The notes under the pieces were generated by a model that did not search any database, was not told the DNA's origin, and saw only the letters and a list, made by a program, of their open reading frames with translations. Shown piece after piece: positions 25,466 through 33,913 of a stretch of 64,000 bases of DNA (within the stretch, counting starts at the first letter, position 1; each line of letters opens with the position of its first letter). Origin of the DNA: Kribbella jiaozuonensis (GTDB lineage Bacteria; Actinomycetota; Actinomycetes; Propionibacteriales; Kribbellaceae). Both the position numbers and the translations under genes were made by a program. Location: contig NZ_SZPZ01000002.1 of the NCBI RefSeq assembly GCF_005233875.1, positions 310,001-374,000 on the forward strand. Reading direction: 5' to 3'.

Positions 25466-27223
25466 ATGCAGTGGAAACGGATAACCGCGGTTGCGGCGAC
25501 GGTCATGCTGGCCGCCGTGGCCTGTGGCAGCCCGTCCTCGAACAGCGGCAACAAAGGTGACACCAACAACGTGGGGGGCGCTCAGGCCAAGGCTACGGAC
25601 CCCACTGCGAAGGGCCCTGCACCTGACGTCGACGGAGCCAAGAAGGGCGGCACGATCACGGTCCTGAGCGACGTGACGCCGGACACCTTCGACCCGACGA
25701 ACATCTACTACGTCGACGGCAACCAGATCGGCAAGCTGTTCTACCGGGCGCTGACCCAGTACCGCCTGGACGGCCCGGACCACAAGCCGGTGCTGGTTCC
25801 GGACCTCGCTGAGGACCTCGGCACGAAGTCCGCGGACGGTCTGACCTGGACCTTCAAGCTGAAGCAGGGCATCAAGTACCAGGACGGCACGCCGGTCACG
25901 GCCAAGGACTACGCGTACGCGATCAAGCGGTCCTTCGCGCACGACCTGTACGACGCCGGACCCACGTACCAGCAGCAGTTCTTCCTGGACGGCGACAAGT
26001 ACAAGGGCCCGTACGGCGCCGGCGGCGCCGACTACAAGGGTGTCGAGACGCCGGACGACCACACGCTGGTCATCAAGCTGGCGAAGAAGTTCGACGACCT
26101 GCCCTACTACGCGGCGTTCCCGATGTTCGCGCCGATCCCGCAGGCCAAGGACACCCAGAAGAACTACGAGCAGCACCCGATGGTGACCGGCCCGTACCAG
26201 GTCCAGTCCTACACCCCGGGTACCGAGCTCAAGCTGTCGAAGAACCCGAGCTGGGACCCGAACACCGACCCGGTGCGGCACCAGTACGTCGACGGCTGGG
26301 ACTTCAAGTTCAGCCAGGACCTGATCAAGGCCCAGCGTCAGGTGCTGGCCAGCTCCGGTCCGGACGCCGACGCGGTGAACTACTCCAACCTGGACGTCTC
26401 GCTGCTGCCTGAGGTCAAGGACCAGAACCAGCTCGTCAAGGGCCAGTCCCCGTGTTCGATCATGTACACGATGGACACCCGGAAGATCCCGCTGGAGGTC
26501 CGCAAGCTGATCGCCAAGGCGCACCCGTACGACGCGTGGCGCAAGGTTGCCGGTCTGAACCCGACCGACGACCCGCCGTCGTCGACGATCCTGCCGCCGG
26601 CCGTTCCGGGCTTCGAGAAGTACGAGCTCCCGGGTCTGACCGGTACCGGTAAGGGCGCCGAGGACGACGCGGTGGCCGCCGAGGTCAAGTCCGAGCTGGC
26701 CAAGCTGGGCAAGTCGAACTTCGAGCTCAGCTGGTACTACTCGATCGACGACAAGATCTCGACCCAGACCACGCAGCTGCGCAAGCAGATGTTCGAGAAG
26801 GCCGGCTTCAAGGTCCGCGCCATCGGCGTGCCGAAGGCGAAGATCCGTACCTTCACCGGTGACCAGAACGCTCCGGTCAACATCGGCAAGACCCCGACCG
26901 GTTGGTGCTCCGACTGGCCGAGCGGTACGAGCTGGTTCCCGGTTCTGTTCAAGTCCGACGCGATCCCGCTGGGCAACAGCGTCGGTCAGCTGCAGGACAA
27001 GGCCCTCGACGCCGAGATCGACGCGATCACGGCCAAGACGCCGGACGAGCAGCTGAAGGAGTGGTCGAAGATCGACAAGGAGATCCTGGAGAAGTACCTC
27101 CCGGTCCTGCCGCTCTACTACAGCTCCAGCAACATGCCGATCGGTAAGAACATCGGGCACGCGATCAACGACCCGACACAGGGCATCTTCGAGTTCACCT
27201 CGATGTTCCTGAAGCAGCCCTGA
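25466..27223 (+). CDS. Family 5 solute-binding lipoprotein of a peptide ABC transporter
   Basis: 585-residue extracellular substrate-binding lipoprotein. MQWKRITAVAATVMLAAVAC is a lipoprotein signal with lipid attachment at C20, followed by a Ser/Gly/Asn-rich spacer and the SBP_bac_5 domain (GGTITVLSDVTPDTFDPTNI; LVPDLAEDLG; TWTFKLKQGIKYQDGTPV). AAGGAG lies about 12 bases before the ATG. Second gene of the five-gene operon. Oligopeptide or dipeptide is likely but not proven; family 5 proteins also bind sugars and antibiotics. Confidence 0.93.
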   Translation: MQWKRITAVAATVMLAAVACGSPSSNSGNKGDTNNVGGAQAKATDPTAKGPAPDVDGAKKGGTITVLSDVTPDTFDPTNIYYVDGNQIGKLFYRALTQYRLDGPDHKPVLVPDLAEDLGTKSADGLTWTFKLKQGIKYQDGTPVTAKDYAYAIKRSFAHDLYDAGPTYQQQFFLDGDKYKGPYGAGGADYKGVETPDDHTLVIKLAKKFDDLPYYAAFPMFAPIPQAKDTQKNYEQHPMVTGPYQVQSYTPGTELKLSKNPSWDPNTDPVRHQYVDGWDFKFSQDLIKAQRQVLASSGPDADAVNYSNLDVSLLPEVKDQNQLVKGQSPCSIMYTMDTRKIPLEVRKLIAKAHPYDAWRKVAGLNPTDDPPSSTILPPAVPGFEKYELPGLTGTGKGAEDDAVAAEVKSELAKLGKSNFELSWYYSIDDKISTQTTQLRKQMFEKAGFKVRAIGVPKAKIRTFTGDQNAPVNIGKTPTGWCSDWPSGTSWFPVLFKSDAIPLGNSVGQLQDKALDAEIDAITAKTPDEQLKEWSKIDKEILEKYLPVLPLYYSSSNMPIGKNIGHAINDPTQGIFEFTSMFLKQP

Positions 27224-27318
27224 TCGGCCCGTTCTGAAGTAGTAGTCAGTCAATGAACGGTGATGTGGTGCCCGGACCACCGTCCGGGCACCACATCGAT
27301 CGGTGAGGAGACAATCCC

Positions 27319-28311
27319 GTGCTCTATTTCGTGGCGCGCCGACTGGTCAGCGCGCTCAGTGTCGTGTTGGCAACGCTGATCGCGACCTTCGCGTTGTTCT
27401 TCATCGCGCCGACCGATCCGGCCGGTGCGATCTGCGGCGAGCGCCAGTGCACCCAGCAGCGCTACAACGAGATCAGGCAGAACCTGCATCTCGACCGCCC
27501 CAAGGTGCAGCAGTTCGCGGAGTACACCGCGGGAATCTTCACCGGCCGCGACTTCACCACGTCGGGTGTCACGCAGCACTGCGCGGCGCCGTGCCTCGGC
27601 TTCTCGTTCAAGAACGACCGCCCGGTCACGGAGATGATCAAGACCCGGTTCCCGGTGACGGTCTCGCTGGTGCTCGGGTACGCCGTCCTGGTCCTGACGA
27701 TCGGTGTGTTCGTCGGATCGATGGCGGCGAAGAGACGCGGGACCCTGGGCGACCGGGCACTGATGACCAGCACGCTGGTGGTCAGTTCGGTGCCGTACTA
27801 CATCGTCGCCCTGATGGTCGCCCTCTACCTGACCGTGCTCTATCCGATCCTTCCACGGGGTGAATGGACACCACCCTCGGAGAATCCGGCGAAATGGTTC
27901 GCCGGTCTGCTGACACCGTGGCTGGTACTCGGCATCTACAACTGCACCGCGTACGCGCGGTACTCACGCGGCTCCATGGTCGAGACGCTGAGCGAAGACT
28001 TCATCCGCACCGCGCGGGCCAAGGGCCTGTCCGACCGCGTGGTCACCTACAAGCACGCGCTGCGCTCCGGGTTGATCCCGGTCGTCACGATCTTCGGTCT
28101 GGACGTCGCCGGCAGCCTCGGCGGCGCGATCTTCACCGAACGGATCTTCGACCTCCCCGGTCTCGGCGTACTCGTGCTCGACAGTTTGAACAGCTACGAC
28201 CTGCCGGTGATCATGGGCACCGTGCTGGTTGCCTCGGTCATCATTGTCGTGATGAACCTGCTGGTGGACATCGGCTACAGCCTGATCGACCCGCGGGTGA
28301 GGCTGTCGTGA
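27319..28311 (+). CDS. Peptide-type ABC transporter permease (DppB/OppB family)
   Basis: 330-residue permease with an N-terminal helix (LVSALSVVLATLIATFALFFI), a long extracytoplasmic loop containing two Cys pairs (CGERQC and CAAPC), and five further helices. The EAA-like loop is EDFIRTARAKGLSDRVVTYKHALRSGLIPV and the C-terminus LVDIGYSLIDPRVRLS is standard for DppB. GTG start with GAGGAG about eight bases upstream. It overlaps the next gene as GTGA. The four loop cysteines are uncommon in the family. Confidence 0.93.
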   Translation: MLYFVARRLVSALSVVLATLIATFALFFIAPTDPAGAICGERQCTQQRYNEIRQNLHLDRPKVQQFAEYTAGIFTGRDFTTSGVTQHCAAPCLGFSFKNDRPVTEMIKTRFPVTVSLVLGYAVLVLTIGVFVGSMAAKRRGTLGDRALMTSTLVVSSVPYYIVALMVALYLTVLYPILPRGEWTPPSENPAKWFAGLLTPWLVLGIYNCTAYARYSRGSMVETLSEDFIRTARAKGLSDRVVTYKHALRSGLIPVVTIFGLDVAGSLGGAIFTERIFDLPGLGVLVLDSLNSYDLPVIMGTVLVASVIIVVMNLLVDIGYSLIDPRVRLS

Positions 28312-29486
28312 GCACCCCAGCACCTGAAGACAGGGCCCCCGAAGACCGGAAGGACAGCATGGCCGAGAGTGCAGCCACTCCGGCGGACGCGACCGCGCCC
28401 GTCAAGCGTGGCCCGTCGGTCGCCACCCGTGAGCGCCGCGACGGTTCGATCAACCCCAGCGGTGAGACGCCGTACCTGGTGGTCGAGGACCTGAGCGTGA
28501 AGTTCCCGACCGCGGACGGTCTGGTCAGCGCGGTGAACGGGCTGAGCTACTCGGTCCCGCTCGGCCGCACGCTGGCGATCGTCGGTGAGTCCGGATCCGG
28601 CAAGTCGGTGTCGAGCATGGCCGTGATGGGCCTGCACGACCGCAAGCGGACCCGGATCACCGGCTCGATCCGGCTCGGCGGCGACGAGCTGCTCGGCCTG
28701 TCCGAGAACGACCTGATGAAGATCCGCGGCGACGCGGTGTCGATGGTCTTCCAGGACCCGCAGTCCTCGCTGCACCCGCTGTACACGATCGGCAACCAGC
28801 TGGTCGAGGGGTACCGCGTGCACCACAAGGTCTCCAAGGACGTCGCGAAGAAGCGGGCGCTGGAGATGCTCGAACTGGTCGGCATCCCGAACCCGCCGCG
28901 GCGGTTCGCGCAGTACCCGCACGAGTTCTCCGGCGGTATGCGGCAGCGCGCGATGATCGCGATGAGCCTGATCAACGATCCGAAGCTGGTGATCGCCGAC
29001 GAGCCGACCACCGCGCTGGACGTGACCGTGCAGGCGCAGATCCTGGACCTGCTGAACAACCTGCAGAAGGAGTTCGGCTCCGCGATCGTGCTGATCACGC
29101 ACGACCTCGGCGTGGTCGCCGAGATGGCCGACGACGTCCTGGTGATGTACGCCGGGCGCTGCGTCGAGTACGGCACCGCCGCCGACGTACTGGCCAACCC
29201 GCGGATGCCCTACACCTGGGGTCTGCTCGAGTCGATCCCGACCGTCTCCGCCGCGAGCGAGCGGCTGCGCCCGATCAAGGGCCTGCCGCCGAGCCTGCTG
29301 AATCTGCCGGACGGCTGCTCGTTCAGCGCCCGGTGCCCGTACGTCGAGCGGGTCAAGGGTGAGCTCTGCACCACCCAACTGCCGGACCTGCTGCCGGTGG
29401 ACGGTGCCGGTGCCCATACCTCCCGTTGTCACCTGCACGACAAGGCCTCGATCTACGAGGCCGAGGTCGCGCCGAGACTGGGCTGA
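28308..29486 (+). CDS. Peptide-type ABC transporter ATP-binding protein (DppD/OppD family)
   Basis: 392 residues with Walker A GESGSGKS, signature FSGGMRQRAMIA, Walker B LVIADEPTTALDVT and a C-terminal oligopeptide-transporter domain with the cysteines of FSARCPY and later Cys that bind an iron-sulfur cluster in this family. The first 60 residues are a charged, disordered extension unusual for DppD. GTG 28308 overlaps the permease stop; ATG 28359 is a plausible alternative that would remove part of the extension. Confidence 0.92.
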   Translation: MSTPAPEDRAPEDRKDSMAESAATPADATAPVKRGPSVATRERRDGSINPSGETPYLVVEDLSVKFPTADGLVSAVNGLSYSVPLGRTLAIVGESGSGKSVSSMAVMGLHDRKRTRITGSIRLGGDELLGLSENDLMKIRGDAVSMVFQDPQSSLHPLYTIGNQLVEGYRVHHKVSKDVAKKRALEMLELVGIPNPPRRFAQYPHEFSGGMRQRAMIAMSLINDPKLVIADEPTTALDVTVQAQILDLLNNLQKEFGSAIVLITHDLGVVAEMADDVLVMYAGRCVEYGTAADVLANPRMPYTWGLLESIPTVSAASERLRPIKGLPPSLLNLPDGCSFSARCPYVERVKGELCTTQLPDLLPVDGAGAHTSRCHLHDKASIYEAEVAPRLG

Positions 29487-29504
29487 CGAGGGGACTGAGG
29501 AGAT

Positions 29505-30524
29505 ATGAGCGAAACATTGCTGCAGGTCCGCGACCTGAAGATGCACTTCCCGATCAAGGAAGCTGCCGGTCTCGCCCGGACCAAGAAGGTCGTGCAGGCC
29601 GTCGACGGCGTCAGCTTCGATCTGAAGCAGAGCGGCAGCCTGGGCCTGGTCGGAGAGTCCGGGTGCGGCAAGTCGACCACCGGCCGGATGATCACCCGGT
29701 TGCTGACCCCGACGGCCGGCCAGATCCTGTTCAAGGGCACCGACATCGCGCAGCTGAAGGAGCGGGACCTGCGCCCGTTCCGCCGGCAGTTGCAGATCGT
29801 GTTCCAGGACCCGTACAGCTCGCTGAACCCGCGCCAGACGGTCAGCAACATCATCAGTACGCCGCTGCGCGTGCACAACCTGGTCAAGAAGGGCAAGGAA
29901 CTCGCCCGGGTCCAGGAGCTGCTGGAGCGGGTCGGTCTGAACCCGGAGCACCACAACCGGTACCCGAACGAGTTCTCCGGCGGCCAGCGGCAGCGCATCG
30001 GCATCGCCCGGGCGCTCGCGGTGGAGCCCGAGGTGATCATCGCCGACGAGCCGGTGTCCGCACTGGACGTGTCGATCCAGGCCCAGGTGATGAACCTGCT
30101 CGAGGACCTGCGGCGCGATCTCGGCATCGCGTTCGTGTTCATCGCGCACGACCTCGGCGTGGTCCGGCACTTCTGTGACGAGGTCGCGGTGATGTACCTC
30201 GGCAAGATCGTCGAGCAGGGCTCGCGGGACCAGATCTACAACGCCCCGCAGCACCCGTACACGCAGGCCCTGCTGTCGGCGGCGCCGGACCTCGGCACGA
30301 TCCGCGGGGTCCCGCCGAAGGAGCGGATCCGGCTGGTCGGCGACGTACCCTCGCCGATTGACCCGCCGAGCGGCTGCCGGTTCCGGACCCGCTGCTGGAA
30401 GGCGGAGGACATCTGCGCCACCCAGGAGCCCCTGCTGGAGATCAAGCCGCAGTCCAGCCCGGGCCACACGGCGGCCTGCCACTTCGCGGAGCCCAAGGTC
30501 GACCTGACCGCCGCCACCGCGTAA
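29505..30524 (+). CDS. Peptide-type ABC transporter ATP-binding protein (DppF/OppF family)
   Basis: 339 residues: Walker A GESGCGKST, Q-loop FQDPYSSLNPRQT, signature FSGGQRQRIGIA, Walker B VIIADEPVSALDVS, H-loop IAHDLGVVRHF and a C-terminal cysteine region (GCRFRTRCWKAEDIC) as in DppF. ATG with GAGGAG about three to eight bases upstream. Last gene of the operon, with a strong terminator 7 bases after the stop. Confidence 0.94.
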   Translation: MSETLLQVRDLKMHFPIKEAAGLARTKKVVQAVDGVSFDLKQSGSLGLVGESGCGKSTTGRMITRLLTPTAGQILFKGTDIAQLKERDLRPFRRQLQIVFQDPYSSLNPRQTVSNIISTPLRVHNLVKKGKELARVQELLERVGLNPEHHNRYPNEFSGGQRQRIGIARALAVEPEVIIADEPVSALDVSIQAQVMNLLEDLRRDLGIAFVFIAHDLGVVRHFCDEVAVMYLGKIVEQGSRDQIYNAPQHPYTQALLSAAPDLGTIRGVPPKERIRLVGDVPSPIDPPSGCRFRTRCWKAEDICATQEPLLEIKPQSSPGHTAACHFAEPKVDLTAATA

Positions 30525-30530
30525 CCAACG

Positions 30531-30566
30531 GAGAAAGCCCCCGTCAACGACGACGGGGGCTTTCTC
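30531..30566. terminator. Bidirectional intrinsic terminator
   Basis: Perfect 15-bp inverted repeat (30531-30545 with 30552-30566) around a 6-base loop. The stem itself supplies TTTCTC at the end on each strand. It separates the plus-strand peptide operon from the minus-strand membrane-protein gene. Confidence 0.85.
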
Positions 30567-30578
30567 ATGCGCTCGGCG

Positions 30579-31115
30579 TCAGTGCAGTTTGGTGAGGAGG
30601 CTGCCGACGGCGGTCCAGCAGGCGCCCCAGAGGGTGATGGCGATGAAGTGGGGTACGTCGCCGAGGGCGAGGCCGATCGGGATGGTCAGGGGCCAGAGGC
30701 CGGTGATCAGGGGGATGGCGCGGGCTGCGCCGGACCAGAGGCGGGCTCGGAGGATGGCGATGCCGGCGATGGTCAGGCCGAGGGCGGACAGCATCATGAA
30801 GGCGCTGAAGAATGGGATGGCCTTGTCCTGGTCGGCGACCGCGTAGAAGTGGGCCAGCGCGAAGAGGGTCATCGTAACGGCGACGGCGCTCAGGGCCTTG
30901 TGGGCAAGCGGTACGGCGGTGGTCGCGCGGCGCAGGCCGAGGACGCCGGCGGTGGAGAGCAGGGCGCTCGCGCCGGCGAAGGCGAACCAGGTGCTGTCGG
31001 CGATGTTCGCGTCGATCGCGGCGACGCTTCCGGCGGCGACGATGCCTAGCCCGCCGACGATGGTTGTCCAGGCGAGCGGGCGGAGCGCGGTGTCCGTGGT
31101 GGTGATGGTGGTCAT
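30579..31115 (-). CDS. Five-helix integral membrane protein, function unknown
   Basis: 178 residues, mostly hydrophobic, with about five helices (TTIVGGLGIVAAGSVAAI; TWFAFAGASALLSTAGVLGL; ALSAVAVTMTLFALAHFYAV; FFSAFMMLSALGLTIAGIAIL; AIPLITGLWPLTIPIGLAL, then a weaker one). Begins with a run of threonines (MTTITTTDTA). I do not recognise a family beyond a DUF-type membrane protein. It is transcribed divergently from a sensor kinase with 138 bases between, so it may be a target of that two-component system. Confidence 0.75.
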   Translation of the reverse strand: MTTITTTDTALRPLAWTTIVGGLGIVAAGSVAAIDANIADSTWFAFAGASALLSTAGVLGLRRATTAVPLAHKALSAVAVTMTLFALAHFYAVADQDKAIPFFSAFMMLSALGLTIAGIAILRARLWSGAARAIPLITGLWPLTIPIGLALGDVPHFIAITLWGACWTAVGSLLTKLH

Positions 31116-31253
31116 GGAATGTCCCCCTTGGAGCGGTTGTCTGATGTCTCCAGGCTCGGCGTGGGCTGACCTGGATCGACAGGGCAGGTAACCCGGGCCG
31201 GCCGGGACATTTGCCTAGAGACAGCGGGTAGTCCGGCACCGCACCATGGGCAC

Positions 31254-33251
31254 GTGAGCATCGATCGCCGGACCTGGGTGGGGCTGCTGCTCGGGCTTGT
31301 CCTGGTCGAGGCGGTGGTTGCGGTCGTGGGTGCGGTGACGATCGGGCTCAGCTACTCGCAGGCCCGCGACAGCTTCATGATCCCCAACGCGGTCGTCGGC
31401 ATCAGTTGCGCTGTGTCGGGTGGCCTGATCGCGTGGCACCGGCCGCGGAACTGGCTGGGCTGGTTGCTCCTGGGCGTGGGCATCGCGCAGACCGGGACGC
31501 CGGCGGTGACGCCGTGGTTGATCCATGCGCTGGAAGGCACCGGTTCGGCACAGTTGCCGGCGACCCTGTATTCGCTGTTGTGGCCGTGGTCGGTGAGCTT
31601 GTTCATACCGTTGGCCTTGCTGGTCTTCCCGGATGGCAAGTTGCTGTGGCGGGCAGTACTGGTTGTTGCCTTGGTCAACGCTCCCTTGCAGGTCCTGTTG
31701 TTCAGTGCCGACCGGAACCCGCTGGCTGCGGTCGATGGACTCGCGGCACAGGATCGAGCCGTGTCCTGGCTGCGGATTCCGGCGCTGGACGGGTTGGTGC
31801 CGTTGCAGACCGTCTCCGACCTGCTGCTGGCCGGGACGTTCCTGGCGGCGATCGCCGGGCTCGTGGTCCGCTACCGGCGCGGCGACGAACGGGTGCGCCG
31901 GCAACTGCTCTGGTTGTTGCTAGCAGCAACGGTCGCCGCTGTGCTGGTCGTGTCGTTGCGCTTCGCCGGGCCGATCGGCAGCACCGGCTTCCCGATCATC
32001 GTCCTGACGCTGGTCGCGTTGATCCCGGCGTCGATGACGGTCGCCGTACTGCGGTACCAGCTGCTCGACATCCGGCTGGTGTGGTCCCGGACGGTGACCT
32101 ATCTGCTGTTGACGGCCGCGGTCGCGGCGGCGTACCTCGGCCTGGTCGAGCTGACCGATCGGCTGCTCCGCCCGCGGATCAACGCCAGTGGTGCTGTGCT
32201 GGCCACCTTGGTGGTCGCGATCGGGTTCAATCCGGTCCGCGTTCGGCTGCAGCGGCTCGTGGATCGCTTGTTTTACGGGGATCGCGGCAACCCGGTACGC
32301 GCGGCGTCCTCGGTTGCGGCGCAGCTGACCGGGGCGTCGCAGCCGGCCGACGTACTGCCGGCTGTGTGTCAGGCGTTGCGCCTTCCGTACGCCGCTCTGG
32401 CGGACGAGGCCGGGGTGATTCGCGGGGAGCATGGGGTCCGGCCGTCGTTGCTGGTGGCAATTCCGCTGCTGCAAGCGGGTGCACCGGTTGGCGAGCTCCA
32501 GGTTGGTGTGCGGCCGGGCGAGAAGCGGTTGTCCGCGGCGGATCGGGTGGTGCTCGAGTTGATGGCGGCCCCGCTGGGTGTCGCCTTGCGGGCGCAGGCG
32601 CTGTCGGACGCCGTACAGCAGTCGCGGCGGGAGTTGGTCGCGGCGCGTGAGGAGGAGCGGCGGCGGTTGCGGCGGGATCTGCATGACGGGTTGGGTCCGG
32701 CGTTGACCGGGATCGGGTTCCGCGCCGATGCCGTGATGAACCTCGCGGACGATCCGGTGCAGCCGCTGGCCGCCGAGATCCGCGCGATCGTCGACAGTGC
32801 GATCGCCGACGTACGGCGGCTGATCAACCAGCTGCATCCGTCCGCGCTGGACGAGGTCGGGTTGGTGGAAGCGGTACGACGGCATGCGGCGCTCGTCGAT
32901 CGCCGGGGCGACGGATCGCCTTTGCAGGTGACGGTCCGGGCCGATGAGGTGCCTGACGGGTTGCCGGCGGTCGTGGAGGTCACGGCGTACCGGATCGTCA
33001 CCGAGGCGTTGACGAATGTCGCGCGGCACTCGCGGGCCGGGGAGGCCGAGGTGCGGATCAGTGGTGACGGGCGTGCGCTGCGACTGTCGATCGTCGACGA
33101 CGGGCCTGCGGTCAACGGGCAATGGGTTCCGGGGGTGGGGTTGACGTCGATGCGCGAGCGGGTGGCTGAGTTGGGCGGCACGCTGGTGGCGGAAGGTACT
33201 GCGACCGGTGGCCGGGTTCAGACCTGTTTGCCGTTGGAGGTTTCGCGATGA
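31254..33251 (+). CDS. Large membrane sensor histidine kinase (NarL type)
   Basis: 665 residues from GTG 31254 (an ATG nine bases upstream is out of frame). The first 325 residues hold about nine hydrophobic helices, followed by a GAF-like region (about 345-445), the HisKA_3 box with H477 (RRDLHDGLGPALTGIGF), the conserved LHPSALDEVGL and a HATPase_c domain ending GVGLTSMRERVAELGG. The architecture resembles LiaS/DesK-like sensors with a 7TM-type input. Overlaps its response regulator gene as ATGA. Signal unknown. Confidence 0.92.
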   Translation: MSIDRRTWVGLLLGLVLVEAVVAVVGAVTIGLSYSQARDSFMIPNAVVGISCAVSGGLIAWHRPRNWLGWLLLGVGIAQTGTPAVTPWLIHALEGTGSAQLPATLYSLLWPWSVSLFIPLALLVFPDGKLLWRAVLVVALVNAPLQVLLFSADRNPLAAVDGLAAQDRAVSWLRIPALDGLVPLQTVSDLLLAGTFLAAIAGLVVRYRRGDERVRRQLLWLLLAATVAAVLVVSLRFAGPIGSTGFPIIVLTLVALIPASMTVAVLRYQLLDIRLVWSRTVTYLLLTAAVAAAYLGLVELTDRLLRPRINASGAVLATLVVAIGFNPVRVRLQRLVDRLFYGDRGNPVRAASSVAAQLTGASQPADVLPAVCQALRLPYAALADEAGVIRGEHGVRPSLLVAIPLLQAGAPVGELQVGVRPGEKRLSAADRVVLELMAAPLGVALRAQALSDAVQQSRRELVAAREEERRRLRRDLHDGLGPALTGIGFRADAVMNLADDPVQPLAAEIRAIVDSAIADVRRLINQLHPSALDEVGLVEAVRRHAALVDRRGDGSPLQVTVRADEVPDGLPAVVEVTAYRIVTEALTNVARHSRAGEAEVRISGDGRALRLSIVDDGPAVNGQWVPGVGLTSMRERVAELGGTLVAEGTATGGRVQTCLPLEVSR

Positions 33252-33913
33252 CGGTCCGGGTGGTGCTGGCCGACGACCATCCCGTCGTACGGGACGGGTT
33301 GCAGGTACTGCTCGCCTCGGTGGACGGGATCTCGGTGGTGGGCGTCGCCGCGAACGGGCCGGAGGCGGTCCGCGCCGCGGTGACACTGCAGCCCGACGTA
33401 CTTGTGATGGACATTCACATGCCCGGCGGGGACGGCGTCGCGGCGACGCAGGAGGTCGCTCGGGTGGCGCCGGCGGTCGGCGTACTGATGCTGACGATGC
33501 TGGACGACGACGAGACCGTGCGGGCAGCGGTGCGCGCGGGTGCGGCGGGGTATGTGCTGAAAGGGTCGTCGCAGCAACAAATCGTCCGGGCGATCCAGGC
33601 GGTTGCCGCGGGTGACTCGATCCTCGGCTCGGGCGTCGCTCGGCACGTACTCGACGCGGCCGCGGGCCGGGTCAGCGCACCGCCGGATCCCTTGCAGGCG
33701 TTGACGCCGCGGGAACGTCAGATCCTCGAACTGCTGGCCGGCGGACTGTCGACGACCGCGATGGCGAGCCGGCTCGCCCTCACGCCGAAGACCGTCAACA
33801 ACAATCTGTCGACGATCTTCGGCAAACTCGGCGTCGCCAACCGGACCGAAGCGGCCCTGCTGGCCCGGGGCGCGATCAGGCCCGACCGTGCGCCTGGCGG
33901 CTCCGGCGGCTGA
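33248..33913 (+). CDS. NarL/FixJ family response regulator
   Basis: 221 residues: receiver domain with D55 (LVMDIHMPGGDG) and the LuxR-type helix-turn-helix LTPRERQILELLAGGLSTTA. Coupled to the kinase by an ATGA overlap. The 3-prime end overlaps the convergent sugar permease gene by 38 bases. Likely target: the divergent membrane-protein gene or the kinase operon itself (inference). Confidence 0.92.
   Translation: MTVRVVLADDHPVVRDGLQVLLASVDGISVVGVAANGPEAVRAAVTLQPDVLVMDIHMPGGDGVAATQEVARVAPAVGVLMLTMLDDDETVRAAVRAGAAGYVLKGSSQQQIVRAIQAVAAGDSILGSGVARHVLDAAAGRVSAPPDPLQALTPRERQILELLAGGLSTTAMASRLALTPKTVNNNLSTIFGKLGVANRTEAALLARGAIRPDRAPGGSGG

Noticed and set aside
25277..27280. Long minus-strand frame opposite the solute-binding protein gene
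   Set aside because: Repetitive RDRVVLLQ-type sequence, no ribosome-binding site, fully covered by a recognisable lipoprotein gene.
28275..30482. Very long open frame on the minus strand opposite the two peptide-transporter ATPase genes
   Set aside because: Arg/Leu/Val/Asp-rich composition typical of antisense frames in high-GC DNA; no start signal, no domain, and the plus-strand genes are clear ABC ATPases.
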